The notes: generated by a model not told the origin, from the sequence alone. A stretch of DNA of 64,000 nucleotides from Metabacillus rhizolycopersici (GCF_020075705.1 NZ_JAIQUM010000005.1:79858-143857); one strand, 5' to 3'. Positions 48,088 through 60,770 are shown, numbered from the stretch's first letter. Made by a program: numbers and translations.

Positions 48088-48122
48088 CAAAAAAAAGAGC
48101 GCACATTATAAGAATGTCGCTC
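48088..48122 (-). terminator. Terminator of the ilv-leu operon
   Basis: Minus-strand stem GAGCGACATT / AATGTGCGCTC (one bulge) followed by eight T residues. The 5' arm lies within the last codons of leuD. Confidence 0.8.
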
Positions 48123-48699
48123 TTCTTTCTTCAAATTCTGTGATTTGATCGTTGTAATGAAAGGTTAAATCTATTTCGTCTTTCCCGTGTAAAAGCATAT
48201 CCTTCCAATACGGATCAACTGTAAATGACTCTGATAAGGAAGCATTGTCAGTAATTTTTTGTTCTTCTAGATTAATTGTTAACTCATAGCCATCTGCATT
48301 TGATTTTTGACGAATATCATCTAAAACAGACTGTTCTAGGGAAATTGGCAATAAACCATTTTTAAGACAGTTTTGATGAAAAATATCTGCATATGAAGGT
48401 GCTAGTATAACTTGAAAGCCATAATCTGATAGGGCCCAAGGTGCGTGCTCTCGAGAAGATCCACATCCAAAATTTTCACCAGCTAGTAAAATAGATGCGC
48501 CTCTACTTTTCTCTTGATTTAACTCAAATTCTGGGTTTTCAGAACCATCTGGGAGATATCTCCAGTCAAAAAAGGCGAATCTTCCGTAACCTGATTTTTC
48601 GATTCGTTTAAGAAATTGTTTAGGAATAATTTGATCTGTATCAACATTTGATCTATTTAAAACAGCTATTTTCCCTGTGAGTGTCGTAAATGGTTTCAT
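48106..48699 (-). CDS. leuD: 3-isopropylmalate dehydratase small subunit LeuD
   Basis: A 197-residue swivel-domain subunit that pairs with LeuC to isomerise 2- to 3-isopropylmalate. The sequence opens MKPFTTLTGKIAVLNRSNVD with TDQIIPKQFLKRI, then LLAGENFGCGSSREHAPWAL, the typical active-site segment. The start is ATG at 48699 with AGGAGG 6 nt upstream; the longer frame to 48756 overlaps leuC and lacks similarity. It is the last gene of the operon. Cytoplasmic; leucine synthesis step 2. Confidence 0.97.
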   Translation of the reverse strand: MKPFTTLTGKIAVLNRSNVDTDQIIPKQFLKRIEKSGYGRFAFFDWRYLPDGSENPEFELNQEKSRGASILLAGENFGCGSSREHAPWALSDYGFQVILAPSYADIFHQNCLKNGLLPISLEQSVLDDIRQKSNADGYELTINLEEQKITDNASLSESFTVDPYWKDMLLHGKDEIDLTFHYNDQITEFEERRATFL

Positions 48700-48712
48700 A
48701 GTGATCCTCCTA

Positions 48713-50143
48713 TTATGATTGAATTTTCTCCTTCTGAATATGGCGAACATCGACAAATTTTCCGTGAAGGGCTGCTGCTGCTGCCATTGCTGGACTTACT
48801 AAATGTGTTCTTGCGCCTTTCCCCTGTCTACCTTCGAAGTTACGGTTAGACGTTGAAGCACAACGCTCGCCCTCTGGAACGACGTCATTATTCATACTTA
48901 AACACATGCTACAGCCTGACTCTCTCCATTCAAAACCTGCTTCTTTAAAGATGACGTCTAATCCTTCTTCTTCAGCTACTTTTTTAACAGTTTGCGATCC
49001 AGGAACAACAATTGCTCGAACGGTTGGAGCAACCTTTTGTCCTTTAAACCCTTTAATCACTTCTGCCGCTTGTCTTAAATCTGTTAAACGTGAATTTGTA
49101 CAGGATCCGATAAAGACATGTTCAATTGAAATGTCTTCAATTTTCATGTTTGGTTGTAATCCCATGTAATCGAATGCGCGTTTTGCTTCATCCACTTCTT
49201 CCTCATTGTCAAAACCATTTAAATCAGGAGTCTTTTCATCGACACCAACAGCCATTCCAGGGTTCGTACCCCAAGTAACCATCGGAGCAATATCTTCACC
49301 TTGTAATGTAATTACTTGGTCATACTCTGCACCTTCATCTGTTTTTAATGATTTCCAATATTCGACCGCTTTGTCAAACTCTTCGCCTTTAGGAGCATAT
49401 TTTCTACCTTTAATATAAGAGAATGTCGTTTCATCTGGTGCAATTAGTCCTGCTCTTGCTCCGGCTTCAATTGACATATTACAAATCGTCATTCGCTCAT
49501 CCATTGATAAGCCTTCAATAACCTCGCCAGTGTACTCGATGATAAATCCTGTGCCAAAACGCACTCCGTATTTCCCAATTACAGCTAAAATAACATCTTT
49601 TGCTGTTACACCGTTTTGTAGTTTACCAGGAATATGAATGTTTAATGTTTTTGGTGGTTGTCTCCAGATTGTTTGTGTTGCAAGAACGTGTTCAACTTCA
49701 CTTGTACCAATTCCAAATGCAATGGCACCGAATGCTCCATGTGTTGAAGTATGGCTATCACCACAGACGATTGTCTTACCTGGTAATGTTAATCCTAATT
49801 CAGGTCCAATAACATGGACAATCCCTTGATCTTCACTGTCAAGATCCGCTAATCGAACACCAAATTCTTTACAGTTTTTTTCTAATGCACCAATTTGAAG
49901 TTTAGCAACCTCGTCATTAATCACAAAGCGATTTACAGTAGGAATATTATGGTCCATCGTCGCAAACGTTCTGTCTGGTCTTCTCACTTTACGATTTTTT
50001 TCACGTAATCCCTCAAATGCCTGAGGGGATGTAACTTCATGTATTAAGTGTAAGTCGATATATAAAAGATCAGGCTTCCCCTGTTCTCGTTGAACTACAT
50101 GCTCTTCATATATCTTTTCAATAATCGTTCTTGGCTTCATCAT
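48713..50143 (-). CDS. leuC: 3-isopropylmalate dehydratase large subunit LeuC
   Basis: A 476-residue aconitase-family subunit holding a [4Fe-4S] cluster. Cluster ligands are visible as the cysteine in [16 protein letters not shown] and the pair in [12 protein letters not shown]. Other landmarks are [20 protein letters not shown] and the N-terminal [12 protein letters not shown]. The start is ATG at 50143 behind GGGGGT. It is 13 bp upstream of leuD and 164 bp downstream of leuB; that gap has two hairpins. Confidence 0.98.
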   Translation of the reverse strand: MMKPRTIIEKIYEEHVVQREQGKPDLLYIDLHLIHEVTSPQAFEGLREKNRKVRRPDRTFATMDHNIPTVNRFVINDEVAKLQIGALEKNCKEFGVRLADLDSEDQGIVHVIGPELGLTLPGKTIVCGDSHTSTHGAFGAIAFGIGTSEVEHVLATQTIWRQPPKTLNIHIPGKLQNGVTAKDVILAVIGKYGVRFGTGFIIEYTGEVIEGLSMDERMTICNMSIEAGARAGLIAPDETTFSYIKGRKYAPKGEEFDKAVEYWKSLKTDEGAEYDQVITLQGEDIAPMVTWGTNPGMAVGVDEKTPDLNGFDNEEEVDEAKRAFDYMGLQPNMKIEDISIEHVFIGSCTNSRLTDLRQAAEVIKGFKGQKVAPTVRAIVVPGSQTVKKVAEEEGLDVIFKEAGFEWRESGCSMCLSMNNDVVPEGERCASTSNRNFEGRQGKGARTHLVSPAMAAAAALHGKFVDVRHIQKEKIQS

Positions 50144-50171
50144 CGTTTACCCCCTTCTATAGATGGAAAAT

Positions 50172-50204
50172 GAGGGGCCGACAATTGTATGTGTCAGACC
50201 CCTC
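50172..50204 (-). other. Hairpin in the leuB-leuC gap
   Basis: Minus strand GAGGGGTCTGACA / TGTCGGCCCCTC, followed by ATTTTCC. A second, weaker AGGACA / TGTCCT stem lies at 50265-50293. These could act as partial terminators or as mRNA processing or stability structures within the operon. Confidence 0.55.
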
Positions 50205-50307
50205 AAACTCAATTTAAATGATTATCATCTTTGAGATAACACTTTATATTGGTCATTAATAGTTAGGACAAATCTCAAAAATAGGTCTGTCCTCTTATTC
50301 TTATGAT

Positions 50308-51417
50308 TTATGAATAAGTTTCTATAATATTAATAATATCTTGGTCATCCGCAAGCGCGTTTATAATTTCTTCGCTCATTTGCTTAGTGGAAATACTTTT
50401 GCCACCTTCAGCAAGATCAGCAGTACGCTTACCAGAATTCAATACATTTTCAACAGCTTTTTCAATTGCTTTTGCTTCTTCTTCCAGTCCAAACGATTGA
50501 CGGAGCAATGTCGCTGCTGAAAGAATTGTCGCAATTGGATTGGCAATATTTTGCCCCGCGATATCTGGTGCTGAACCATGAACTGGTTCATATAAATGTA
50601 ACCCACCAGAAGATAAACTTGCAGATGACAGCATTCCAAGAGAACCCGTGATCATCGATGCTTCATCACTTAAAATATCACCGAACATGTTTTCTGTTGC
50701 AATGACATCAAATTGTCTTGGCGAGCGAATTAACTGCATTGCCGCATTATCAACAAGCATATGCTCTAAAGTGACATCAGGATATCTTGCTGCTACCTCT
50801 TCTGCCACTTCTCGCCATACGCGACTTGATTCTAATACGTTCGCTTTGTCTACAGATGTGACATGCTTACGACGCTTCTGGGCAATTTCAAATGCAGAAA
50901 CAAGAATTCGTTCGATTTCATACCGTTTATAAAGCAATGTATCGACTACAGCATCTTCGCCATCACGTACAATCCGTTCACTCGGCTTACCGAAATACAA
51001 ACCACCTGTTAACTCACGAACAATAACAAAATCTACTCCATCAACATACTCTTTCTTTAAAGGGGAAGAGTCTAATAAACTTTCAAATGTTTTAATTGGA
51101 CGTAAATTTGCAAATAAATCAAGTTCTTTACGCAATGCTAATAGCCCACGCTCTGGACGAAGTTCAACAGGATTGTGATCCCATTTCGGTCCACCAACAG
51201 CACCTAGAATGATTGCGTCAGATTCCTTACAAATAGCAATTGTTTCTTCAGGTAGTGGATTGCCTTTTTGGTCAATCGCGTCTCCACCGATTAGTCCATA
51301 ATTAAATTGAAATTGATGATTGAATTGTTCACCAATCGCTTTTAATATTTCAACCGTTGCTTCAACGACTTCTTTCCCAATACCATCACCTGGTAATAAT
51401 GCAATTGATTTTTTCAT
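50308..51417 (-). CDS. leuB: 3-isopropylmalate dehydrogenase LeuB
   Basis: A 369-residue NAD-dependent enzyme that oxidises and decarboxylates 3-isopropylmalate to 2-oxoisocaproate. It has ALLPGDGIGKEVVEATVEIL at the start, the substrate arginines in RPERGLLALRKELDLFANLRP, VRELTGGLYFGKP, and the metal-site NMFGDILSDEASMI region with GSLGMLSSAS and EPVHGSAPDIAG. The start is ATG at 51417 after AAAGGGGG. It follows leuA after 22 bp. Confidence 0.98.
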   Translation of the reverse strand: MKKSIALLPGDGIGKEVVEATVEILKAIGEQFNHQFQFNYGLIGGDAIDQKGNPLPEETIAICKESDAIILGAVGGPKWDHNPVELRPERGLLALRKELDLFANLRPIKTFESLLDSSPLKKEYVDGVDFVIVRELTGGLYFGKPSERIVRDGEDAVVDTLLYKRYEIERILVSAFEIAQKRRKHVTSVDKANVLESSRVWREVAEEVAARYPDVTLEHMLVDNAAMQLIRSPRQFDVIATENMFGDILSDEASMITGSLGMLSSASLSSGGLHLYEPVHGSAPDIAGQNIANPIATILSAATLLRQSFGLEEEAKAIEKAVENVLNSGKRTADLAEGGKSISTKQMSEEIINALADDQDIINIIETYS

Positions 51418-51439
51418 GTTCTATCCCCCTTTATGTGGT

Positions 51440-54080
<2,641 letters not shown>

Positions 54081-54106
54081 TCATACAGATAAGATTCCTA
54101 ACATTG

Positions 54107-54622
54107 TTATACAATTGAAATAGGTGTTTCCTTTGAGCTTCTTTGTGTCCCACGAGTAAATGCCGTTGTTCCTGTACGAGCGATTTCTTTTAGACCATAA
54201 GGCTTTAATAAATCAATTAAAACCTCAATTTTCTCTGATTCACCTGTTACTTGAACGACAACACTTTCACGACTTACATCAATGACAGTCGCACGGAAAG
54301 GTTGAATGAGCCCTTGGATCTCCATTCTAGTAGCTGGAGTCGACATAACTTTTATTAAAGCAAGCTCTCTTGACACAATTGATTGTGCCGTAATATCTGT
54401 AACCTTTAACACATCTATTTGCTTATTCAATTGCTTTGTAATTTGCTCTACTTCATTTTCCTGTTGCACATTTACAATAAGTGTCATCCGTGAAACACCT
54501 TCTGTTTCAGTTTGACCTACTGTAATACTTTCAATATTAAAGTCTCTTTTTGAAAAGAGGCCTGTAATTCTGTTTAATACACCAGCTTGGTTAAGAACAG
54601 TTAATGAGATAATTCTTTTCAC
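54107..54622 (-). CDS. ilvH: Acetolactate synthase small subunit IlvH
   Basis: A 171-residue regulatory subunit with an N-terminal ACT domain (about 3-75; [20 protein letters not shown]) that binds valine and mediates feedback inhibition, then a second ALS_ss_C domain (about 85-158). It stimulates the catalytic subunit IlvB. The start is GTG at 54622, overlapping the ilvB stop by 4 nt (GTGA), so the two subunits are made in a coupled way. It is 98 bp upstream of ilvC. Confidence 0.97.
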   Translation of the reverse strand: MKRIISLTVLNQAGVLNRITGLFSKRDFNIESITVGQTETEGVSRMTLIVNVQQENEVEQITKQLNKQIDVLKVTDITAQSIVSRELALIKVMSTPATRMEIQGLIQPFRATVIDVSRESVVVQVTGESEKIEVLIDLLKPYGLKEIARTGTTAFTRGTQRSSKETPISIV

Positions 54623-56340
54623 AGCTTCACACCTACCATTTCATGCAAACCTTTTCCAGTAGCTACCATCGGATAAACATTTTCATCCTTACTTACATGA
54701 ATATCTAATAAGACTGGTTCATTTGAAGTAATAGCCTCTTTTAATTTTTCTTCCCAACCCTTACTATTTTCAATTCGAATTCCTTTAATACCATACGCTT
54801 CCGATAATTTTACAAAATCAGGCTGCGAGACAAATTTCGAATGAGAATATCGTTCTTCATAAAATAATTCCTGCCACTGTCTTACCATACCTAGAGCACC
54901 ATTATTAATGATGACAACTTTTATCGGTAAGTTTAATTCATGAATAACAGATAGCTCTTGGAGATTCATCTGGAATCCTCCATCACCTAAAACAGCAACG
55001 ACTGTTGATTCTCTGTCTGCGATTGATGCGCCTATTGCTGCAGGTAAACCAAAGCCCATTGTCCCTAGTCCACCTGATGTCACCCAACGATTTGGTTTTC
55101 TTAAATTATAATATTGCGCTGCCCACATTTGGTGTTGTCCGACATCAGTAGCAACAATTGCTTCACCATTTGTCCATTCGTGGATTAGCTCTAAAATATG
55201 TTGCGGCTTTAGCTCTGTATCACTCTTTTGATAAACTAATGGAAATTCTTGCTTATTTTTAGCAAGTAGTTCATTCCATTCTTTATTATCTCCTTGTTTA
55301 CCATTTTGTTTTAAGAGTTGCTCCAACACATTTTTGGCGTCACCTACAATTGGAATTTGAGTTGGTACATTTTTCCCAATTTCAGCAGGGTCAATATCAA
55401 TATGAGCAACGACAGCCTTTTTCGCAAAATGCTCTAGGTTGCCAGTAACACGGTCATCAAATCTGGCTCCAACACTAATTAGTAGATCACAGTCATACAA
55501 TGCTGTGTTTGCTGTATACGTACCATGCATACCAGCCATACCTAAAAATAGCGGATGATCTGATGGGAACCCTCCTAAACCAAGAAGTGTATTCACCACT
55601 GGGATTTGCTGTTGTTCCACAAATTTTATTAATTCTTCTGATGCTTTCGCATGTAAAACGCCTGCACCAGCTAAAATAACGGGCTTTTTTGCACTACTCA
55701 CTGCTTCAACCAATTTACGTACTTGTAAATAATTAGGTTCACTTGTAGGTTGATAACCCGGTAAACTAACTGGCTGATCATAAGTGAATTCTCCCTCGAC
55801 GATTGCAATGTCCTTAGGGATATCAATTAAGACAGGACCTGGTCTACCTGTTGTTGCAATGTGAAATGCTTCTTTTATGATTCTTGGCAGATCACTCACT
55901 TTACGAACTTGGTAGTTATGCTTCGTAATTGGCGTCGTTACTCCGATGATATCAGCTTCCTGGAACGCATCGGATCCGATAACTGAAGTAGCAACCTGCC
56001 CTGTAAAGACAACTAATGGCAGGGAGTCAATCATTGCATCTGCTAAACCAGTTATTAAGTTAGTCGCACCTGGTCCAGATGTTGCGAGGACAACACCGGG
56101 CTTACCAGAGACACGGGCATATCCCTCTGCCGCGTGAATACCACCTTGTTCATGTCGAGGCAATACGTGGAACAAACCTGAATCATAAAGACTATTGTAA
56201 ATAGGTAACACTGCACCACCAGGATATCCGAAAATGACTTCTACATTTTCCTGTTTAAGTGCTTCAATGAACATCAATGCCCCCGACATTGTGTTCGTAC
56301 ATTTAGCAGTCGAGCTATTCAACTCTACATTTGTACTCAT
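54619..56340 (-). CDS. ilvB: Acetolactate synthase large subunit IlvB
   Basis: A 573-residue TPP and FAD enzyme that forms acetolactate or acetohydroxybutyrate. The catalytic glutamate region is [20 protein letters not shown]; the TPP-magnesium motif is [19 protein letters not shown] ... [13 protein letters not shown]. The start is ATG at 56340, with GGGAGG 7 nt upstream; an ATG two codons earlier is too close to that site. It is the first gene of ilvBHC-leuABCD, behind a T-box leader specific for leucine and a promoter overlapped by a CodY-like site, the controls known in B. subtilis. Confidence 0.98.
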   Translation of the reverse strand: MSTNVELNSSTAKCTNTMSGALMFIEALKQENVEVIFGYPGGAVLPIYNSLYDSGLFHVLPRHEQGGIHAAEGYARVSGKPGVVLATSGPGATNLITGLADAMIDSLPLVVFTGQVATSVIGSDAFQEADIIGVTTPITKHNYQVRKVSDLPRIIKEAFHIATTGRPGPVLIDIPKDIAIVEGEFTYDQPVSLPGYQPTSEPNYLQVRKLVEAVSSAKKPVILAGAGVLHAKASEELIKFVEQQQIPVVNTLLGLGGFPSDHPLFLGMAGMHGTYTANTALYDCDLLISVGARFDDRVTGNLEHFAKKAVVAHIDIDPAEIGKNVPTQIPIVGDAKNVLEQLLKQNGKQGDNKEWNELLAKNKQEFPLVYQKSDTELKPQHILELIHEWTNGEAIVATDVGQHQMWAAQYYNLRKPNRWVTSGGLGTMGFGLPAAIGASIADRESTVVAVLGDGGFQMNLQELSVIHELNLPIKVVIINNGALGMVRQWQELFYEERYSHSKFVSQPDFVKLSEAYGIKGIRIENSKGWEEKLKEAITSNEPVLLDIHVSKDENVYPMVATGKGLHEMVGVKL

Positions 56341-56412
56341 TTCCATTCCTCCCTTTCCAAGCTTCTTAGGCCTTCCTTTTATTTTTCAAATATTCCGACT
56401 AAAAAATGCATA

Positions 56413-56705
56413 TAAAAAAAACCTTCTCGCCCCTCATAAGACTCCACAAACAATTGTGTGTCAAAGGGGCAAAAAGGTTAATAAACTTTTTCGCGGTACC
56501 ACCCTTCTTCATGGTTAAAACACATTAACCACCTTACGAACAGATTCACTGTTCACTTTGATAACGAGTACCGAAGAATGGGACTCGGCTAACCTTACTT
56601 AAGTTCAGATTAACACTCAGAGGTGAGTTCATCATTTGGTTGCATCACCGGCTTCCAGCTACCCCGGTTCTCTGTAGATGCTTTTCCAAAGACTACTTAT
56701 CCTCT
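56413..56705 (-). promoter_or_regulatory. T-box riboswitch of the ilv-leu operon (tRNA-Leu sensing)
   Basis: The T-box sequence GGGTGGTACCGCG lies at 56492-56504, followed on the minus strand by a long terminator hairpin (AACCTTTTTGCCCC / GGGGCGAGAAGGTT, 56420-56479) and eight T residues. Stem I has GATGAACTCACCTC with CUC at 56625-56627 as the specifier codon, a leucine codon. Uncharged tRNA-Leu would prevent termination and switch on the whole operon. Confidence 0.93.
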
Positions 56706-56710
56706 TCAAC

Positions 56711-56738
56711 ATTTTATATTATGCAAATTTTCAGCCAA
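56711..56738 (-). promoter_or_regulatory. Sigma-A promoter of ilvB
   Basis: Minus strand: -35 TTGGCT (56733-56738), 16-bp spacer, -10 TAAAAT (56711-56716). The start would fall a few bases before the T-box stem I. Confidence 0.6.
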
Positions 56739-56740
56739 TT
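56726..56740. promoter_or_regulatory. CodY-box-like site overlapping the ilvB promoter
   Basis: AATTTTCAGCCAATT matches the CodY consensus AATTTTCWGAAAATT at 13 of 15 positions and covers the -35 element. CodY represses ilvB when branched-chain amino acids and GTP are abundant in B. subtilis. Confidence 0.6.
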
Positions 56741-57410
56741 TAAAGAGTTATTCTTTCAAATGTACATATATATCTAGGAGTTAGATTATCCTCCTAGTGT
56801 TATTTCTATACGCAATATCAACAAAACTATTTTCATCATGGATAAACCACAATTCTAATTTGCTATTTAAAATAGTTTACTAATTAATTGAACATTTTCA
56901 ATGAATAGAGTAGTTGAAATTTTGTATAATTTTCTACATTTCTTTAAATGTTCAATTAACTTTTATTTGAACTTATATTACGCTCTATAAATGCAAGTGT
57001 CAACAGTGTTTTATGAATTATTTGATAATTGGGACTTATCGAATATACATGTATCCGCTTTCATTATTGATATCATTGAAATTTCTATTTTAAAATTTTT
57101 TAGGAGAAAAATAAAATCCGCAATCGATATGGGTGTTCTGCATAAATAAAACGTCAAACTTTGTAAACTTTTGACGATTTATAGTTTACAAAATTATAAG
57201 AATTTTAATAGTGGATATACTCCTTATCGTAAAAAAATGTAATTGCTCTCTTCACCTCACTATCATACACACTCAATCTTGCTGATGGTACTAATTTGTT
57301 AGAAAATCTATCCTATTTTCTCGCATTATATAGAGGTTAATTTCCCCAATGCACTTTTGAATTCCAGTCACATCACCTATCCACACGTGAAGAGATCAAT
57401 TATTTCACAC
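56741..57410. other. Intergenic region ilvB-tRNA-Arg
   Basis: About 670 bp of A/T-rich DNA without a gene. It has a perfect 14-bp inverted repeat (TTAATTGAACATTT at 56884-56897, AAATGTTCAATTAA at 56946-56959) and two mutually exclusive short hairpins at 57152-57192. Confidence 0.6.
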
Positions 57411-57441
57411 AAAAAAACCTCCCACTGTTAAATGGAAGGTT
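57411..57441 (-). terminator. tRNA-Arg terminator
   Basis: Minus strand AACCTTCCATT / AGTGGGAGGTT stem followed by TTTTTG. It lies about 18 bp past the CCA end of the tRNA. Confidence 0.8.
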
Positions 57442-57458
57442 TGTTATGTACAATTAGA

Positions 57459-57535
57459 TGGCGTCCCAGGAGAGATTCGAACTCCCGACCGTACGCTTAG
57501 AAGGCGTATGCTCTATCCAGCTGAGCTACTGGGAC
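57459..57535 (-). tRNA. trnR: tRNA-Arg (anticodon TCT)
   Basis: A 77-nt cloverleaf including an encoded CCA end. The acceptor stem is GTCCCAG / CTGGGAC with discriminator G, the D arm GCTCAGCTGGATAGAGC, and the anticodon arm TACGC-CTTCTAA-GCGTA with TCT, which reads AGA and AGG arginine codons. The T arm has GGTTCGA-type GAGTTCGAATCTC. It is a single gene with its own terminator, located upstream of ilvB and downstream of ysnB. Confidence 0.97.
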
Positions 57536-57654
57536 ATTATTTGTATCGTTTGGTGTTTTCAACCAACGACAATTATTATTTTATTCTCATCTATAATAAA
57601 AGTCAACATTTTTTATTATTTTTATAGAAGAGAGGAAGATCTTCCTCTCTTCTA

Positions 57655-58167
57655 TTATTCAAGTATAAATTGCTGCGAAAGTTCCTCAATTATTTGTCCA
57701 TTAACGTCAAAAAACGTTACTTTTGCTATTCTTTCTTTTAAATCTAGTATAGCATATGTTTTCTGTTTTCTCAGTATTGGAAGTCTGATGCTTCCTGGAT
57801 TGATAAATAAAATACCATCAATCATTTCAGCGCCCGCAATGTGTGAATGCCCAAAGCAAACTATATTAGCATTTACTTCTAAAGCTCGGTATTTTAAATT
57901 CATGAGTGATGCTTTTACATTAAATAAATGCCCATGAGTCATGTACAATGTTTTCCCATTCAGATCCTCAATGAGTTCATTAGGCAACTCTGAATCTAAA
58001 TCACAATTTCCTTTCACACCTTTAAATAACCTTAATCCCGAGTGCTCTTTTGATAATTCCGAATCTCCACAATGAAACATTAGTTTCGTTTCATCCAGAT
58101 GTCTATTTGTAATCTCATCTATTTCAGTAGTTAATCCATGACTATCACTCATTATTAATACTTTCAT
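57655..58167 (-). CDS. ysnB: YfcE/MJ0936-family metallophosphoesterase YsnB
   Basis: A 170-residue phosphodiesterase of the calcineurin-like superfamily. Metal motifs are all present: MSDSHG near residue 7, HCGDSE, GNCD, THGH and GHSHIAG. The natural substrate in Bacillus is not established; related enzymes hydrolyse bis-p-nitrophenyl phosphate and 2',3'-cyclic nucleotides. The start is ATG at 58167, with only a weak ribosome binding site (GGGGCG). It follows rdgB after 18 bp, in the rph-rdgB-ysnB order of B. subtilis (rph-ysnA-ysnB). Confidence 0.93.
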   Translation of the reverse strand: MKVLIMSDSHGLTTEIDEITNRHLDETKLMFHCGDSELSKEHSGLRLFKGVKGNCDLDSELPNELIEDLNGKTLYMTHGHLFNVKASLMNLKYRALEVNANIVCFGHSHIAGAEMIDGILFINPGSIRLPILRKQKTYAILDLKERIAKVTFFDVNGQIIEELSQQFILE

Positions 58168-58185
58168 GATATTCAACGCCCCATT

Positions 58186-58779
58186 TTAAGATTGATCAAT
58201 TATGTCGATTAATTTTTCTAATGCTTCTGCACGATGACTAATTCGGTTTTTTTCCTCTTTTGACAAGGTAGCCATTGTTTTGTTTAGATTTTTAACGATA
58301 AAAATTGGGTCATAGCCAAAACCATTCTCCCCCTGTTGCTTCATCGCAATATACCCTTCACACGTTCCTTCAACGGTTTTTGTTTTTCCTCCTGGAATAG
58401 ATAGGGCTAAAGCACAAATAAATCGTGCTGAACGAGATTCTAGTTCATCAACTCCAGTTAAATCTTCAAGCACCTTATTTATATTTGCTTGGTCATCTTT
58501 TGCAAGACCTGCATAACGTGCAGAAAAAATGCCTGGCTTACCATCAAGATAGTCGATTGCTAAACCAGAATCATCTGCAATCGTCATTCGTTGATAATGC
58601 GTTGAAATTGCTTCGGCTTTTAAGATTGCATTTTCCTCGAAGGTAGTCCCTGTTTCTTCTACATCAATTGAATCTGGGTAATCCAAAAGTGATTGAACAA
58701 GATAGCCTAAAGGAGCTAATAATGCTTCGAATTCCTTAACTTTTCCTTTATTTTTTGTTGCAATAATGATTTCCTTCAT
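58186..58779 (-). CDS. rdgB: XTP/dITP diphosphatase (RdgB/YsnA)
   Basis: A 197-residue Ham1/RdgB-family pyrophosphatase that removes XTP and dITP from the nucleotide pool. The N terminus EIIIATKNKGKVKEFEALLA is the substrate-binding loop; metal residues lie in TGTTFEENAILKAEA and IADDSGLAIDYLDGKPGIFS; ENGFGYDPIFIV and ISHRAEAL close the active site. The start is ATG at 58779. It begins 11 bp after the rph stop, so the two are cotranscribed, as is common in bacilli. Confidence 0.97.
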   Translation of the reverse strand: MKEIIIATKNKGKVKEFEALLAPLGYLVQSLLDYPDSIDVEETGTTFEENAILKAEAISTHYQRMTIADDSGLAIDYLDGKPGIFSARYAGLAKDDQANINKVLEDLTGVDELESRSARFICALALSIPGGKTKTVEGTCEGYIAMKQQGENGFGYDPIFIVKNLNKTMATLSKEEKNRISHRAEALEKLIDIIDQS

Positions 58780-58790
58780 GTTGAACCAAC

Positions 58791-59543
58791 CTACCTTTTA
58801 ATATTTTCCTCCACCAATTGCGTTAAGTCTCCAAGTGTTTCTTTTTGGAGTTTGATGAGTGATTGAACTCCAATCTCAGCTAAATCAAGCATACTGTTCA
58901 ATTGTTTTCTTGAGAATGTTGCTTCTTCACCAGTACCTTGTACTTCAACAAAATTGCCTTGTGATGTCATGATGACATTCATATCAACTTGTGCACTGGA
59001 ATCTTCTAGATAATTCAAATCTAAAATTTCCCCGTGTTCCTTATCAATACCAACTGAGACAGCGGCAAGAAAGTCTGTAATTGGCAATACTTTAAGCTTA
59101 CCTTCATTTACTAATTTCCCAAGTGCAATTGTCATCGCTACAAACGCACCTGTAATGGATGCTGTTCTCGTTCCACCATCGGCTTGTATGACATCACAAT
59201 CAATCCAAATTGTTCTTTCACCTAATTCTTTTAGATTCACTACTGCACGTAATGCTCTACCGATCAATCGCTGGATTTCCATTGTGCGACCTGTGATTTT
59301 CCCTTTTGATGATTCTCTGACTGTCCGCTGCTCTGTTGCCCTTGGTAGCATTGAATACTCTGCTGTAATCCAGCCCTTTCCAGATCCCCGCATAAAATGA
59401 GGTACCCTTTCTTCAATACTTGCACTACAAATGACCTTTGTTCCACCTACATTGATCAATACTGAACCCTCTGGATGGATGACAAAGTCTCTGACTATAT
59501 CTACTTTCCTTAACTGATCAACTTCACGACCATCATGTCTCAT
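58791..59543 (-). CDS. rph: Ribonuclease PH
   Basis: A 250-residue phosphorolytic 3'-exoribonuclease that trims tRNA 3' ends. It starts [20 protein letters not shown], carries the phosphate-binding arginines in [14 protein letters not shown] and [12 protein letters not shown], and the catalytic aspartates in [20 protein letters not shown]. Length is normal for the family with a short helical tail. The start is ATG at 59543 after GGAGGG. It lies between gerM and rdgB, as in B. subtilis. Confidence 0.98.
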   Translation of the reverse strand: MRHDGREVDQLRKVDIVRDFVIHPEGSVLINVGGTKVICSASIEERVPHFMRGSGKGWITAEYSMLPRATEQRTVRESSKGKITGRTMEIQRLIGRALRAVVNLKELGERTIWIDCDVIQADGGTRTASITGAFVAMTIALGKLVNEGKLKVLPITDFLAAVSVGIDKEHGEILDLNYLEDSSAQVDMNVIMTSQGNFVEVQGTGEEATFSRKQLNSMLDLAEIGVQSLIKLQKETLGDLTQLVEENIKR

Positions 59544-59615
59544 GCTTTATTTCCCTCCAATGAAAGATCGAATACTACTTTTGTTCTTTCGATAGTTATG
59601 TATGTACGATAAAGA

Positions 59616-59643
59616 AGAGGTAGCTATCTTTTAGCATACCTCT
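59616..59643 (-). terminator. gerM terminator
   Basis: Minus strand AGAGGTATGCTA / TAGCTACCTCT (one bulge) with a 5-nt loop, followed by TCTTTATC. It lies about 36 bp past gerM. Confidence 0.65.
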
Positions 59644-59678
59644 CTCTATTCTTTATCTAGTATATCAAAAACTGATTA

Positions 59679-60770
59679 CTAAAAACTACCTGTGTTAACT
59701 TTTGAAGGCCTTGTTACTGGCTCAGTTAGCTTTTCGCCATTTTCATTAATTAAATCCGCTTTACCATTTACAGTTATCGCTACACTATCAATTCCTTGCT
59801 GCTCAGTTAATGTTAAAACAAGTGATTGGAGAACCGAAGATGATATAATTTTTTGCTTTTCATCAAAGCTTCCATAAATCGCATCGTTAAAATCTAATGT
59901 AACCTTTCCATCTTCATACTTAGGTGCGCTTAACAGTTTAACTCCATCTTGAAAATCATTTAATAGACCTGAAGATAGTGCAGGACCTTTAACAAGTTCT
60001 TCTACTGCAGAAACAATCGGATCTGTTTCCTTATTGTCTATACGCTTTGTAACAGGTACAAAATACTGTTGCTCGTCTGCTTCCGCCATATAATATACTG
60101 TTAGAGGTTGTGTATTAGTAATATCAACTACCTCACTTGAGTCATGGTTAATTCCATCCATTCTACTAGCACCATCTGGAATTGGTGTACTATTTACAGG
60201 CATTTCCGTTTGTTCATGTCCGTTCACCCAAATCTTCACAGTTTCAACCGAATCAAACTGAGTTAATGTCCATGTAATAGCTTGGAGGATCTTTGCCTCA
60301 TCTTCCTTTTTATAGTTGTTGAATTCCTTTGAGAAGTCTGCAATTGCAGTTCCATCTTTAATATTTACCCCTAACACTTGAGTATCTTGAGGAAGTACTG
60401 CCCTAAAACCATTAGGTAGCATATTAGAAACTGGGCCACCTTCTACTAAATACTCTAATGATTGCTTAGCAATACTGTCTGTTTCTGGTAGATTCATTGT
60501 ATATGGGACAACAAATCCACTTTTATCGATTAAAAATAATTGACTTGCCGTTGTTTTTTCTGCTTCTTCACCGGTAATATCTTTACTCGAGCTCTCTGCA
60601 CCTGATTTACCCTCTGTGTCCAACGATTTCCCATCCTCAGTTAATGCCTCATCCTGAGGTGGATCAATTTCTTTTGTAGCTTGGTCTGTATTGAATAAAC
60701 CACAACCAGAGAGTAGCATCATAGATGAAGCAATAACAGTAATTGCAATCTGTTTGTTGTATTTAAACAT
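59679..60770 (-). CDS. gerM: Spore germination lipoprotein GerM
   Basis: A 363-residue lipoprotein. The signal peptide ends in the lipobox MLLSGC, with C23 as the lipidated residue. A polar linker of about 60 residues precedes two GerMN domains (about 90-195 and 235-345); each has the pattern LSLEYLVEGGP / AVEELVKGPALSSG and a TLDFNDAIY-type strand. In B. subtilis GerM is needed for germination and helps hold the SpoIIIA-SpoIIQ channel at the septum. The start is ATG at 60770 behind GGGGGGA. No clear sigma-E promoter was found, although one is expected. Confidence 0.95.
   Translation of the reverse strand: MFKYNKQIAITVIASSMMLLSGCGLFNTDQATKEIDPPQDEALTEDGKSLDTEGKSGAESSSKDITGEEAEKTTASQLFLIDKSGFVVPYTMNLPETDSIAKQSLEYLVEGGPVSNMLPNGFRAVLPQDTQVLGVNIKDGTAIADFSKEFNNYKKEDEAKILQAITWTLTQFDSVETVKIWVNGHEQTEMPVNSTPIPDGASRMDGINHDSSEVVDITNTQPLTVYYMAEADEQQYFVPVTKRIDNKETDPIVSAVEELVKGPALSSGLLNDFQDGVKLLSAPKYEDGKVTLDFNDAIYGSFDEKQKIISSSVLQSLVLTLTEQQGIDSVAITVNGKADLINENGEKLTEPVTRPSKVNTGSF

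Noticed and set aside
57458..57937. A 159-codon plus-strand open frame over tRNA-Arg and the end of ysnB
   Set aside because: It is antisense to a tRNA and to the metallophosphoesterase gene, has no ribosome binding site, and its peptide resembles no protein family.
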